A stretch of 64,000 nt of DNA from Sipunculus nudus. Lineage: Eukaryota > Annelida > Sipuncula > Golfingiida > Sipunculidae. The notes beneath the pieces are model-generated. The model searched no databases, was not told where the DNA came from, and saw nothing but the letters and a program-made list of their open reading frames with translations. This document shows, piece after piece, positions 47,318 to 59,412 of the stretch. The position numbers and the translations under genes are program-made. Each line of letters opens with the position of its first letter. Position 1 is the first letter of the stretch. The stretch lies in the NCBI GenBank assembly GCA_026874595.1, contig CM049311.1:43775676-43839675 (forward strand), in the 5' to 3' direction.

Positions 47318-50300
47318 ACAAGGCCTTCAGGCCTAATGCAAACCTGTGCATTGGGAAATACACCAGGTATAATGCTTCACTGCTGGACGTTGACTTCTCA
47401 TGTATATGAACCATGCAGGTACTAAACATTTTGAATAAGAAACAATTACACAAACATCACTGCTGAAATTCTGGCATGGGTGCACACAACACAACTCGGG
47501 ACCCATGGGTCTCAACGCTCAGTTGAATTTGTCTATAAGGATATTTTTAAAGAAATTTTTCAGAATGACAGTCCTGTGACCTTAACCAATGACCTTGTAA
47601 CCAAAAAATCTTAGAACTTAATATCCTTGAACTTGCAGCATTAGGATTATTGTAACAATCTTTTAAAAGTGACTTTGACCTCTGACCAGATAACCTCAAA
47701 TTCTACAGGTTTTCTACAGGTTTTTCTACTTTGGGCAAGTAAGCGATGTGTGAACGTTGGAAAGTTCAGGATAAAAAGTTTGATTTACAGTGCATCCACA
47801 ATCTTTTTAAAGATGTGGCTTCTGTGACCTTCAACTTAGATTGCTTGACCCTGAAAATCAAAATGAATTTACATATGTGGTTGGTCATTATTAAATCAAG
47901 TTTGAAGCCAGTCTGTCTATCCAAAGCAGAATTATCATCCATAAACTAATTTGTGAATGGATGGGCAATGTGACCTTGACCTTTGACCTATGACCCAAAA
48001 ATCAAACAGAATCTTCCCCCAGTGGCAGGTTAGCAATATCTTGAAGATGGAAGGTTTGCGATGAAAAATTTGGCTTCAAATGCATACACATTCCTTAGTG
48101 GTGGGCAATTTATAAGTTAAGTTTGAAACCAATATATCAAACTTAACTCGAGTTATCATCTGGAAACTAATTTGTGTGGATGGACGGATTGACAGACAGA
48201 CAGACATACAAACAGACAGACTGACAGACAGGGTGATTAGTATAGGGCATCCACTTGTGATCAATAAACACACCAGGTTTTGGGACACCAGATGTAATGA
48301 CAGCTGAGAAACTGACATGATTGTTGTCATTTTATTGTAAATAAATAGAAAAATATTTGTTAAAATAGGAAAACCACCACATTTCAGGAACTGACAAAAC
48401 TAGTCATGGTCAATATTCAAGGCAAAATTCATAACAAACCACGCATTAATTATCAAGATACTGGCGGTTTTGTATCAAATTTTTTAATATTCTGTGGGGT
48501 ACTTTCAAGCCCCATAGCTCGAAGGAAAAAGGTCACAGTGACCCAATTTCAGGTTTCCAAGGAAATTTTTAATTGATCTCCCTGGATGTTCACTTAGAAG
48601 TTTCTAGGACCAGCTGTTATGATTTGTGCCCTGCTAACGGACGGCCGGACGTCCAGACAGATGACGGACAAAGCGCCATTCCTATACCTCAGTTGACTTA
48701 CAGTCAGCTGAGCTAAAAATGATTGTAGATGGCACCACCAGTCTTGTATACAAAAAGGTTTCAGAGATATATACATATGCCCAAGTTCAGACTGATATAT
48801 TAAACCCCTCCTGAGAAAAAAGCAGGGACACACACTGTGCAAAAAATTATTGTAGGTGGCACCACCAGTCTTGTATACGACAAGTATATGATAATTAAAA
48901 TACGACAGGTATAAATATGCCCAATTTCAGGATGATATATCAAATTCCTTTATAGAAATAAGCAGGCACAAAAGTCACACACTGTGAAAATGTCATTGAA
49001 GGTGGTGACACCTGTCTTGTGAAGGAGAAACCAATCAAAGACACATAGACAGGTCAAAACATTAGGCCAGTACATCAAACTTACCTTAAGTCTGATGCAT
49101 GGGGCTGACCACGCTTAGGTGAGAAAGGCAGTTGCCCCGAGTGAACTGTGACAAATTTGCTAGCTCAGGCTACTGCACTGAGTGAACTCATGACCTGCAC
49201 CTGGCTAGACTGGGTGAACTTTTGACCTGTACCTGGTTGCACTGAGTGAACTCTTGACCTGTTGCCTTATCTGATACAGTTGGCAGTCTGCCAAAGCTAT
49301 AAATAGATTGGCTCCACATGCAGCCCTGAGGGGCATGACACCCATGAGGTGATCACATGGTGCCCATGAGGTGTTCACATGTCACCCATGAGGGGATCAC
49401 ATGCCTTGTGCTTGGCTGCACTGACTGAACTCTTGACCTATATCTGGCTGCACTGAATGAACTCTTGATCTATTGCCAAATCTGAAACAGTTGGCAGTTT
49501 CTTAACCTATGTAAATATACAGACACAATCTTGGCCTTTGGCAAAATCTGTTTACACATACTGAAAGACTTTGGCTAAAATGGTTTTTTTTTTCAAGCTG
49601 ACATATTCATAAACTTTTTATCAAAATATCTAGAATAATAAAAGATGCAGTCCTTTCATTGTTTCAGGTCCAATAATTCCGCCAAAAATCATTCAAGTAA
49701 ACTTGAACAAAGGCCACCTGAGAATAATTTTTGTGCAATGTTACAGAAGTTATAATTGAAACAATAATTTTGTAGAAGAACAGTTTTTCAGTCCACAGTT
49801 TGAAACAGACATAATAATGGCCATAAGATCCACTTAAGTTTTCTTATATGACTGAAAGAACCATGTCCTAGGATAATTCTTTTGAAAAATTGAACAATTC
49901 ATTTCAACAGTTTCATCATAAACATTTTAAGCTGAAAGAGGCTAAAATGATGAGGGTTTGCCCATAAAAAAACGGGTCCATGTAGGTGGCACCACAAAAT
50001 TTGAAACTTCAAATATAAGTCATGTGACCAACATTTGCACAATACTTGGTTATGCTAGCTACTGTCATTTCTGAGATTACTATGTCAGTATGCTCACTTG
50101 GCCAAATGACTGTTCAAATTCCTGTAACTCCACTAAAATTCATCAAATGCAAACCATTTGAACAAACTTGAGAGGGCCTGCCTCTGGGATCATTTCTGTA
50201 AAATATTGAACAATCTGACTGGACCGTTTACAAGAAGACTTTTGAAAGTTTTTCAGCTTTTTCCCTATAAAATCTAAGTAAATGAAGATAGCAAAAATAT

Positions 50301-50874
50301 AAGCTGAATCCCACAATATTTGATATGTGACAGATTATTGAATAAAATCTGGGGATGGTAGCTCCTGCTATACCTGAGATATTATGGGTTAATGTACAGA
50401 TGATCAATGACCCCCGTACAAAAAAAGGTCAATGCAGGTGGCGCCACCAATACCTGAATTTGATATATGACTCATGTGACCAACACTGGCATAAAATTTG
50501 GTGATGATAGCTCCGGCCGTTTCTGAGACTGTCATTTTAGTATGCTTTTTTGGACAGTTGATTAAGTTCAACTTCCTGTAACTCGGCCAAAATTCACCGA
50601 ACTGGAACTATTCAAACAAACTTGAGAGAGATGGTATAAAAGATTATTTCTGTGAAATACTGAACAATTGGCTTGACCGTTTAGGAGGAGAAGATTTTTA
50701 AAGATTTTTTGCTTTTTCTTTAGTAAATCTAAGAAAAAGCAGAGTTTTTCAGATGGCTAATTTTTACATTAAATTTCATGATGCTAGCTCCAGTCGTTTA
50801 CGAAATAGTATGGGTTAACGTATAGATGACAAACGCCGCCACACCATCGCATTAGCTCACAAGTTCGCTAAAAA
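47318..50874 (+). mobile_element. family I element with nested family II copy
   Basis: Start ACAAGGCCTTCAGGCCTAA; the 5' subterminal is worn (GCAAACCTGTG) and the end is CACAAGTTCGCTAAAAA, so the pair has a mismatch on each side. The interior is collinear with the complete copy once the nested element 47494-48719 is removed. It has an exact palindrome at 50437 and a minisatellite of CCCATGAGGTGATCACATG-like units at about 49325-49405. Confidence 0.75.
47494..48719 (+). mobile_element. family II element with GACCTTGACC-type core
   Basis: It begins within ACTCGGGACCCATGGGTCTC and has GCTCAGTTGA. The body has GTGACCTTGACCTTTGACC units, a GACAGACAGACAGACA tract (about 48188-48232), a GACGG-like tract at about 48638-48668, and the end AGTCAGCTGAGCTAAAAA. 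It sits at the recurrent family I target: the left flank is GGGTGCACACAACACA, the right flank TGATTGTAGATGGCACC. Confidence 0.75.
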
Positions 50875-52260
50875 TTACTACATATGCATATGGGATGCAA
50901 AATTATAATACAGATCTATACATCTCACTGATGGCAAAATCATGAATTAAGTTGAGTATGGATACCAATTATTTATAATCCATGTACAGCCATCTTTATA
51001 TACCCACAGACGACTGTGTACCTGTGATTGTAAACATTCCCTGGCATGAGGAATATCTAAAATCATAAATCTACATTTTTTTAAAGATTTTATAAAACAT
51101 TCTTGTCAAAATTAACCATAGATAACCTGAAATCTAAATGTCTAGAGGCATGATGTAACGGATGCTGATAAACTGGTGCCAGGCTAGATGTACTGCTTCA
51201 CCCAGCTAACATATATGGTAAAATGACTATATTCAATCTTTATAATTCAGCCAAAATTCATTCTTTGGAACCATAAAAGACAATTATTATAAGAATTATT
51301 CAGGGGATTATTCTTGTAAAATATTAAACAAATTGGCCTCAGTGGAGTCAGTCAAAAAATGTTTTACAGGTTTATAACTCATATGGGAAAATACAGAAAA
51401 ATGGCTAAGTTCAGCTTCCCATTACTCAGCCAAAAATCACTGAACAAAACCATTTGAAAAAATTTGAATTATCAACATCTGAGGATAATTAATGTGTGAG
51501 ATTTAAGAATTTGGCCACCAATACCTCAATTTGGCCCAGTGGTTTTTGAGGAGAAGATCTTTGTAGCCACTGAGCTTAAATGGGCTGTTACAGCATATGA
51601 CTAAATTCAGCTTCCCATAACTCATCCAAAAATCACTGAACTGAGACCATTTGAACAAACTTCAGAAAGCACTACACTGGGATGATTTCTGTGTGATATT
51701 AAACAATTTGGCCATATGGTTTCAGAGAAGAAGTTTTTTGCAGACGTCAGTATGATACGGGCACTGCTGACCCCGGAACATAAAAGGCCCATATAGGTGG
51801 TGCCACCAATACCTCAATTTCAGATATGTGACCAACATTGGCATAAAATTTGGTGATGATAGCTCCAGCCGTTTCTGAGACTGTAATTTTAGCATGATTT
51901 TTTGGACATATGACTAAGTTCAACTTCCTGTAACTCGGCCAAAATCACTGAACTTAAACCACTCGAACAAACTTGAGAAAGGTTGTTCCATGGATCATTT
52001 CTGTGAAATATTGGACAATCTGGCTGAATAGTTTCAGAGAAGAAGATTTTTAAAGCTTTTTAGCTTTTCCCTATAAAATCTAAGAAAATGCAGTTAGCCG
52101 AAAAATAAGCAAAATCCGATAGATGACTAATTTTTTGCATAAAATTTGGTGATGCTAACTCTTGCCATTTTCAAGATAGTATGGGTTAACGTACAGACGA
52201 CATACGACGGACAACGGATGACGCCATACCATCCCATAAGCTCACAGGTTCGCTAAAAAA
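50875..52260 (+). mobile_element. second family I 3' portion
   Basis: It starts in mid-core (compare 11880 onward) immediately after the previous family I end, and runs to CACAGGTTCGCTAAAAAA. This head-to-tail partial copy suggests one family I element joined to, or inserted in, another. Confidence 0.7.
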
Positions 52261-53322
52261 ATGTATCCATAATTCAGCCAAAAATCATTCATGTGGAATC
52301 ATTATAGACAATTATTATGAGAATTATTGTGGGGATTATTCTTGTAAAATATTAAACAAACTGGCTTCTATGGAGTCAGTCGAAAAACGTTGCCTAGATC
52401 TAGGCCTAGGTCAAAATTGGGCAAAATTTAAGGTACTGATTTTATTTTTATGCTAAAAAACTTTAAAAATTTACAAAATTCAGATCTAATTTTTGGTATA
52501 CTATTAATTTCCTAATTAAAGAAAGTTATATACTTGGGAAAAAGTCTCCAGTTTAAAAATTCTTCATGTTAAGTGAGTAAATATTTTTCCTGATTTTTTA
52601 CAAAGTCCATTATGTTCGGGCCCATAACTTAAAGAAATTACACTTAATAGACATAATTTCTGGCAAGTATATAGGAAATATAAAGAAGAATACTTCTGTA
52701 AATATTAAGAAAAACAGATAAGTGGTTTTGATATTAGGCAGTCCTGAAGTGTGATAATAGGTTTTTGATTGAAATTTGAGGTTTTTCCTTAATATCTCCA
52801 AGAAACGAAGTCACAAAGACCCAGTTTTTGGCTTGGCAGATCGTGGGGACATCTAACATTATGCTGAATTTTCGAATCCTAGGTCTAACGGTTTCAAAAC
52901 GTCCCAGTCTAACGGACGGACAGATGGACGGACGACGGACAATGGACCATGACTATAGCTCAGATGACATATAGTCAGCTGAGCTAAAAATTCGTAAAAA
53001 TCCAAGAAATACTGATGGCCCCACCTGTCTGAAGAAAGTGATCAAACATTCCATGACCAATATCATGCAAAACATCATGGTTTTCAATGCATTAGCTGTT
53101 CAGATACTGGAGCTTTTGTATCAAATTTTCAATTATTCTGGAGAGTACTTCGGAGCCCCATAGCTCAAAGAATATGGTTAACAGAGATCTTATTTTAGGT
53201 TTCCAAGGAGACTTTTCATGGACCTCCCTGCATATTTAGAGAAAAGATTCTAGGTCCAGTTGTTATGATTTGTACCCTGTAAACAGATGACTGCATCTTT
53301 AAGGTTTCAAAAATAGAGAAAA
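52261..53322 (+). repeat. family I scrap, II-B 3' fragment and one 338-bp unit
   Basis: 52261-52390 is family I core. 52410-52990 follows the diverged II-B 3' half with a GACGG tract (about 52914-52940) and ends GTCAGCTGAGCTAAAAA. 52991-53322 is one unit of the 338-bp type, ending at CAAAAATAGAGAAA where a new family II start follows. Confidence 0.65.
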
Positions 53323-54180
53323 ACAAGGGACCCATGGGTCACGGCGCTCAGCTGATTGTGATTGGACTATAAATGTTTCTCCACTGTGATACTATATCGA
53401 GTTGATAAAGCTTATGAATATCATGGACATGTTGGGCTATTATAAAGGTATGTAATGTAATATGTGAGTAAATGATGAATGAAATTACCTGACTGATGGC
53501 TTAATAGAGTCAAATATAGTGGTTTATTTTTTATTTATTTAGGAGGCGTTGAAAACTGTGATATATTTGAGCAAATATGAATGCAATGACAGCAGTAATA
53601 AGCAGTAGTAGAATGATGATAAGGCTATTTGTTGAAGGATCTAAAGTGTATGGTAGTCTGCAAGCTTTCAATTTGACAGATATGATGTTATGATTAACTA
53701 TGCTGATGAAGTGATTTATGAATTTGTGACTGTATGACACAATATCTCTCTTTAGTCTTGACAAGGTACATTACTGTGATGCCTACTATGTCTACATATT
53801 ACACAATATTGACATAATTTCTGGCATGTACATATGTACCTATTGACGAATAGTTATACAAAATATTAAAGTATGAATATATCTGATTCATCTTGTTCTT
53901 CCTTACTGAGGCTGACTTTGGGATGGGGTTTGGAGAAGGGAAAAGTGAGGGCAGCACGAAGGTGGATGTAGAAATATTCTATTGTAATGTTTTTCATTTA
54001 CATAAGAATATGAAAAGCTAAGAGGAAAGGGGCCCTCCTACTTGGTTATAGTAAACTTCTAAATATATGATTGCAAACTAATACTCTGACAAGACTGTCA
54101 TGAAGAAAAACAGTAAAAGTTTTGAGATACTGTGATGCATATGAAAATTAACAGATGGATAGGCAAGTGGACAGAATGGA
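53323..54180 (+). mobile_element. family II 5' portion of an unshared type
   Basis: Start ACAAGGGACCCATGGGTCACGG with GCTCAGCTGATTG. The following 600 bases are not found elsewhere in the window; 53990-54180 resembles 31330-31500. A minus frame (53531-53764, 77 codons) encodes a hydrophobic C-terminal segment (LIIILLLLITAVIAFIFA) but has no recognisable family. No 3' end is visible. Confidence 0.5.
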
Positions 54181-54500
54181 TAATACCTTTATTTCAATTT
54201 CACTTTGATGGGAATAATGCATATAAGTTTATGTATAAGCCTATTTTTTTGGCATATCCACTTTTTCCAATAAAAGTTTTTATCTGAATCATTTTTTATT
54301 TACAAGTTTGATTAATTTTTAATAAAAAAACTGAAAATACAAGTTAAAATATTAGAATTGTTGCAAAAGTTGCAATCATTATATATCCAGAGTAAACGAG
54401 AATATCAGCAAAAGCTGACAAAAGCCCTCAGCCAAAAGAACAGTGTTATAGGTGGTAACAGTAAAGTACTAAATAACTGTTGTCACATGGATGTATATCT
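54181..54500. other. unassigned AT-rich sequence
   Basis: About 320 bases of AT-rich intron without a recognised repeat or frame, before the 300-bp unit array. Confidence 0.45.
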
Positions 54501-54768
54501 GTACATGTCTCAGTTATAAATTTAAACTGGAGAGGTATGTACATGTACCATAACAATCCACCAAATGCTTCCTGAGAAATAAGCACCTAAGTTTTACTCT
54601 ATTCTAAGCTCTGTAACCTTGAAATAGGTCAAGGTCACCCATCTTTGAACATGACCAAGATTTTGTAAATATGCATCAGAACTGTGGAAATGAAGTTCCT
54701 GTGTAGAATACCTTTGGAGATATTCCGCTCACAAGGCCAACGTTGAAAAATCCGATAAAAATTCATTA
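54501..54768 (+). repeat. left part of the 300-bp unit array
   Basis: A diverged copy of the unit repeated at 57404-58299 (TCCTGAGAAATAAGC, CAAGGTCACCCATCTT, GAGATATTCCGCTCACAAGG). It ends at AAATTCATTA, where the II-B element begins. Confidence 0.75.
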
Positions 54769-57403
54769 ACAAGGGACCTATGGGTCACGACGCTCAGCAG
54801 TTATATATGATAAAAAAATATTATTTAGAAATGAGGCACATGCTGGTTTTGTGTGGTAATAAATATAAGCTGTATTATGAGTTGTTGTTGTTGTTTAGCT
54901 TATGTATGATTTTGATAGTACCTTTGGAGACAGGGAAGAGGATTTATTTCATTTATTTTATTAACAATTGGAGTACTATTGTCACACAGATTTTGACTTG
55001 GCCATATAACTTATAAGCAGAACATATAATATAAGAGTTTAACTATTTATTAAAAAAAATTACAAATAATGTCCTAAAAATAATTTTTATTAAAAATAAT
55101 AAGAGAATCATATGATTTTTAAAAATGAAATATAACTGATATGATTATTAAAATAATATTAAAGAATATATTCATGAATGCATTCATGAATACATTTTGA
55201 AAGTATTTGCACCAGTATTCATATACTTTCATTTTTACCTGAATTCCCATTCTTTATGCAAGAAATTTTATAATGGAGTACATAATCATATTCGTATTTA
55301 AATACAATTACAAAGTATTCGCACCATGTCTGGTATTTATTCAATTTTCACCAAACAATGATGTTGAGAATCCAGAATATACAAAATTCACACATTTCAA
55401 TAATGATCATAAGTACCTGGTTTTATGGCTTTTATTTATATTAAAAAATAACTGTAAAAAATTCATTTTGGACTAATTTCACATCAATGTACACACTAGA
55501 CACAGTAGGAATCTAGATTAATATTATCAACTGCATCTTTGTCTATCATTAATTTCCTTCATATGATCCCTAATGATTAGAAATGAATAATATGATTTAC
55601 TTCTTTATCATTAAAATTGAACTGAACAATTTTTTTAGGTGACTGCATGGTGTTATTTGGAATATGTGACATTCTACCCATTGATACAAGATTCTTATAT
55701 CATCAGTAACTGCAAGTTAATTTCCTGTTATTATAAACTAACAAATTCCTTTTCTATTTTTCTTTAATTTGTTATTAAAAACCAATAAAAATTTATTAAT
55801 TTGTTGTTTATTGTTATGTTGTTGGTTAAAACTACTAGATGAGTTGGGTTGGACACCTGGATCAACTGTGGCTGGCCATAAGCTGCCTGGATTCCTGTAT
55901 GCCTCGCCTCAAGCGTGCATAATTTGATGAAAGGTCAACAAGGTCAACATACAGGTGACTCAAGAGGGGCTGGAGAGAGCCAAAGTCTAACAGGGTCTCA
56001 TAAAAAACATTAATAAAAGCTACAATTTTTGGCCAATTTCTTTCAGCTTTCTAAACTAAAAAGCTGAAATGCTTATGTGTGCATGATATAAAAATTATAT
56101 CAACAGTGCTCACGGGAAACAAACGTGCCATGGTCACAGTTGGGCAAAATTTAAGGTACTAATTTTATATTTATACTTATAACTTATAAAATTTGAAAAA
56201 TTCAGAACTAATTTTGGGTATTCAATTGAATCTTGAATAAATAATGTTACATCCCTGACAAAAAAATCTCTAGCAATGCCCTTGTTAAGGGAGTAAATAT
56301 ATTTCTTGATTTTTTACAAAGTGCATTATGTTTGGGCCCATAACTTAAAACAATTATGCAATACTGACATCATTCTGGGATGTGCATAGAGAATGAAAAA
56401 TATGTATATTGTTTATGATTAAAGTCAGATCAGTGGTTTTGATATTAGGCAGTCTTGAAGTGTAACAATGGGTTTTTAATGGAAAAATGAAGTTTTTCAT
56501 TAATAACTCGAAGGTATTAAGTCCTAGTGACCAAATTCTTGGCATGGTAGGGGATTTTGGAGACATCTAACTGTATGCTGAATTTAAGGAACTTAGAGCT
56601 GAAGCTGCGGAGCTGAGCTTTTGCAAACTGCATAACACTAGCTTGATGTAAACAATATGTTACAAGGTGCTTGAAAACTTGATTAAATTCTACAGTTTTT
56701 AATCAACTGGTTTCAAATTTTTGGTGTTAACAGTTGAAATGCTGACAAAAACATGCTGTGAAAATTAAATCCACAGTACTTACAGGAAAAAAACGTGCCA
56801 TGGTCAAAGTTGGGCAAAATTTAAGGTACCAATTTTTTATTTTTATTAATATTTTAAAAAATTTAAAAGATTTTCATCTAATTTTGGGTATACAATTTAA
56901 TTTTGATTAATTAAAGTTATATTACTGGAAAAAAGGTCAACAGCTTTAACATTTTTTGTGTTAAGTGATCAAATATCTTTCCTTATTTTTTTCAAAATGC
57001 ATTATGTTTGGGCCCAGAACTTTTTTAAATTAAATAAAACAGACATAATTTCTGGCATGTACATAGGAACTATATAGAGGAATATTTATGGTAAATATGA
57101 GGAAAAACAGATGAGTGGTTTTGATATTAGGCAGTCCTAAAGTGTGAAAATAGGTTTTTAATAAAAAAATTGAGGTTTTTCCTTAATTTCTCAAAGGAAC
57201 GAAGTTGCAAAGACCCAGTTTTCGGCTTGGTAGGAGATCTTGGGGACATCTAACATTATGCCGAATTTTTTATTCCTAGGTCTTACGGTTTCAAAACGTG
57301 CCACATCTACGGACGGACGGACGGACGGACGGACAGACGGACGGACGACGGACAATGGACCACGACTATAGCTCAGATGACTTATAGTCAGCTGAGCTAA
57401 AAA
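54769..57403 (+). mobile_element. family II-B element, complete and young
   Basis: Start ACAAGGGACCTATGGGTCA; end GTCAGCTGAGCTAAAAA. The ACGG tract is the longest of the family (about 57308-57350). The copy is inserted in the 300-bp array: the left flank GATAAAAATTCATTA and right flank AAATGAGAAATTGTAGG rejoin to give the uninterrupted unit (AATTCATTAAAAATCAG, compare 57991). There is no target duplication beyond A residues, consistent with insertion between two A's (two T's on the other strand). Confidence 0.85.
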
Positions 57404-58299
57404 TGAGAAATTGTAGGAGGCACCCCGAAACTTGTCCAGCAGGTACATACATCAGTCCCAATAATCATAGTAAGTTTTGTGAAAATCCACCAAATGGTTC
57501 ATGAGAAATTAGCTTCTTAATGTTTTTCTATAATCAGCTCTAAGACAAAGAAAAATAGGTCAAGGTCACCCATCTTCGAACTTGACCGAGATTTTGTAGA
57601 TATACATCTTCACCAAAGAAATAAAATTCCTACGGTGAATCCTTTTAGAGATATCCTGCTCACAAGGCCAAAGTTTAAAGAAACGAGAAAAATTCAGTAA
57701 AAATCATAAATTGTAGGTGGCACCCCAAACTTGTGCAGCAGGTACAGACCAACAGTCCCAATTATCATAGTAAGTTTTGTGAAAATCCAGCCAATGGTTC
57801 CTGAGAAATAAGCTTCTAAGTGTTTTTCTATAATCAGCTCTAAAACGTAGAAAAATAGGTCAAGGTCACTCAACTTCGAACTTGACCGAGATTTTGTCGA
57901 TATACATGTACACCGAAGAAATAAAATTCCTAAGGTGAATCCTTTAAGAGATATCCTGCTGACAAGGCCAAAGTTGAAAAATCCGAGAAAAATTCATTAA
58001 AAATCAGAAATTGTAGGTGGCGCCTCCTACCTTGTGCAGCAAGTACAGACCATCAGTCCCAATAATCTAGTAAGTTTTGTGAAAATCCACCTAATGGTTC
58101 CTGAGAAATAAGCTTCTAAGTGTTTTTCTATAATCAGCTCTAAAACTTAGAAAAATAGGTCAAGGTCACCCATCTTCGAACTTGACCGAGATTTTGTCGA
58201 TAAACATCTTCACCGAAGAAATAAAATTCCTACGGTGAATCCTTTAAGAGATATCTCGCTCACAAGGCCAAAGTTGAAAAAAACAGGAAAAATTCAGTA
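57404..58299 (+). repeat. tandem array of 300-bp units
   Basis: TTGTAGG occurs at 57411, 57711 and 58011, exactly 300 bases apart. Units share CAAGGTCAC, GAACTTGACCGAGATTTTGT and GAGATATCCTGCTCACAAGG. The third unit contains AGGTGGCGCC, a half-altered form of the shared palindrome. The array is cut by a family I start at 58300. Confidence 0.9.
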
Positions 58300-59165
58300 A
58301 CAAGGACTACAGGCCTAATGTGAACCTGTGCATTGGGAAATACACCAGGTATAATGCTTCAATGCTGGACCATTACTTTTCATGTATATGAACTATGCAA
58401 GTACTAAACATTTTGAATAAGAAACAATTTCACAAACATCACTGCTGAAATTCTGGCATAAGTGCACACAACACTAAAAAGATTGTAGCTGGCACCACCA
58501 GTCTTGTATACTACAAGGCTATCAGAGATATATACATAAGCCCAATTTCAGACTGATATATCAAACCCCTCCTGAGAAAAACGTGTGCAAAAGTCATGGT
58601 AGGTGGCGACACCTGTCTTGTGAGCGAGAAAGCCATCAAAGACACATAGACAGGTCAAAATATTTGGCCAATACATCAAACTTACCTTGAGTCTGATGCA
58701 TGGGGCTGACCAGGCTAAGGTGAGAAAGGCTGTTGCCCCGAGTGAACTGTGACAAATTGCTTGCTCAGACTACTGCACTGAGTGAACTCATGACCTGCAC
58801 CTGGCTAGACTGAGTGAACTTTTGACCTGTACCTGGCTGCACTGAGTGAACTCTTGACCTGTTGCATAATCTGACACAGTTGGCAGTCTGCCAAAGCTAT
58901 AAACAGAATGCAGCTACTGCACTGAGTAAACTCCTGACCCATACCTGGCTGCACTGAGTGAACTCTTGACCTGTTGCCTAATCTGATACAGTTGGCAGTC
59001 TGCCAAAGCTATAAATAGATCCAGACTGACCTCTAGCCTGTTGCCAAATCTGAAATAGTAGCCACACCATTGCATAAGCTCATGCAGGGGCCCTGCCCTG
59101 AAGGGCTTGACACCCATGAAGTGATCACATGGTGCCCATGAGGTGTTCACATGTCACCCATGAGG
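58300..59165 (+). mobile_element. family I element, 5' portion, broken by the LINE
   Basis: Start ACAAGGACTACAGGCCTAA with a worn subterminal (TGAACCTGTG). It is collinear with 47318 onward, including the CCCATGAGGTG minisatellite near 59110-59165. At 59165 (CACCCATGAGG) it stops, while the other copy continues GGATCACATGCC (49391 onward); the LINE 3' end begins at the next base. Confidence 0.75.
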
Positions 59166-59412
59166 TTTGTTTGAGATATTTTATTGAATATGCACATATC
59201 TTATGGTACAGACATCAATGGGATTAAGTGCAAGCTACTTAAAGCTTATCTTGACTCTCTCCCTAATATTTCTAGTATAAAATATAAAATATAAAATATA
59301 AAACGATGGCAGTATTCAGTGTTATGGTAGGGGTTGTGTTTGGTAGTGGATGTTTGGTAAGTGGAAGTGTTATAGTTGTATGTCTGTGTTTTGGAGGTGT
59401 TGTGGGAGATTT

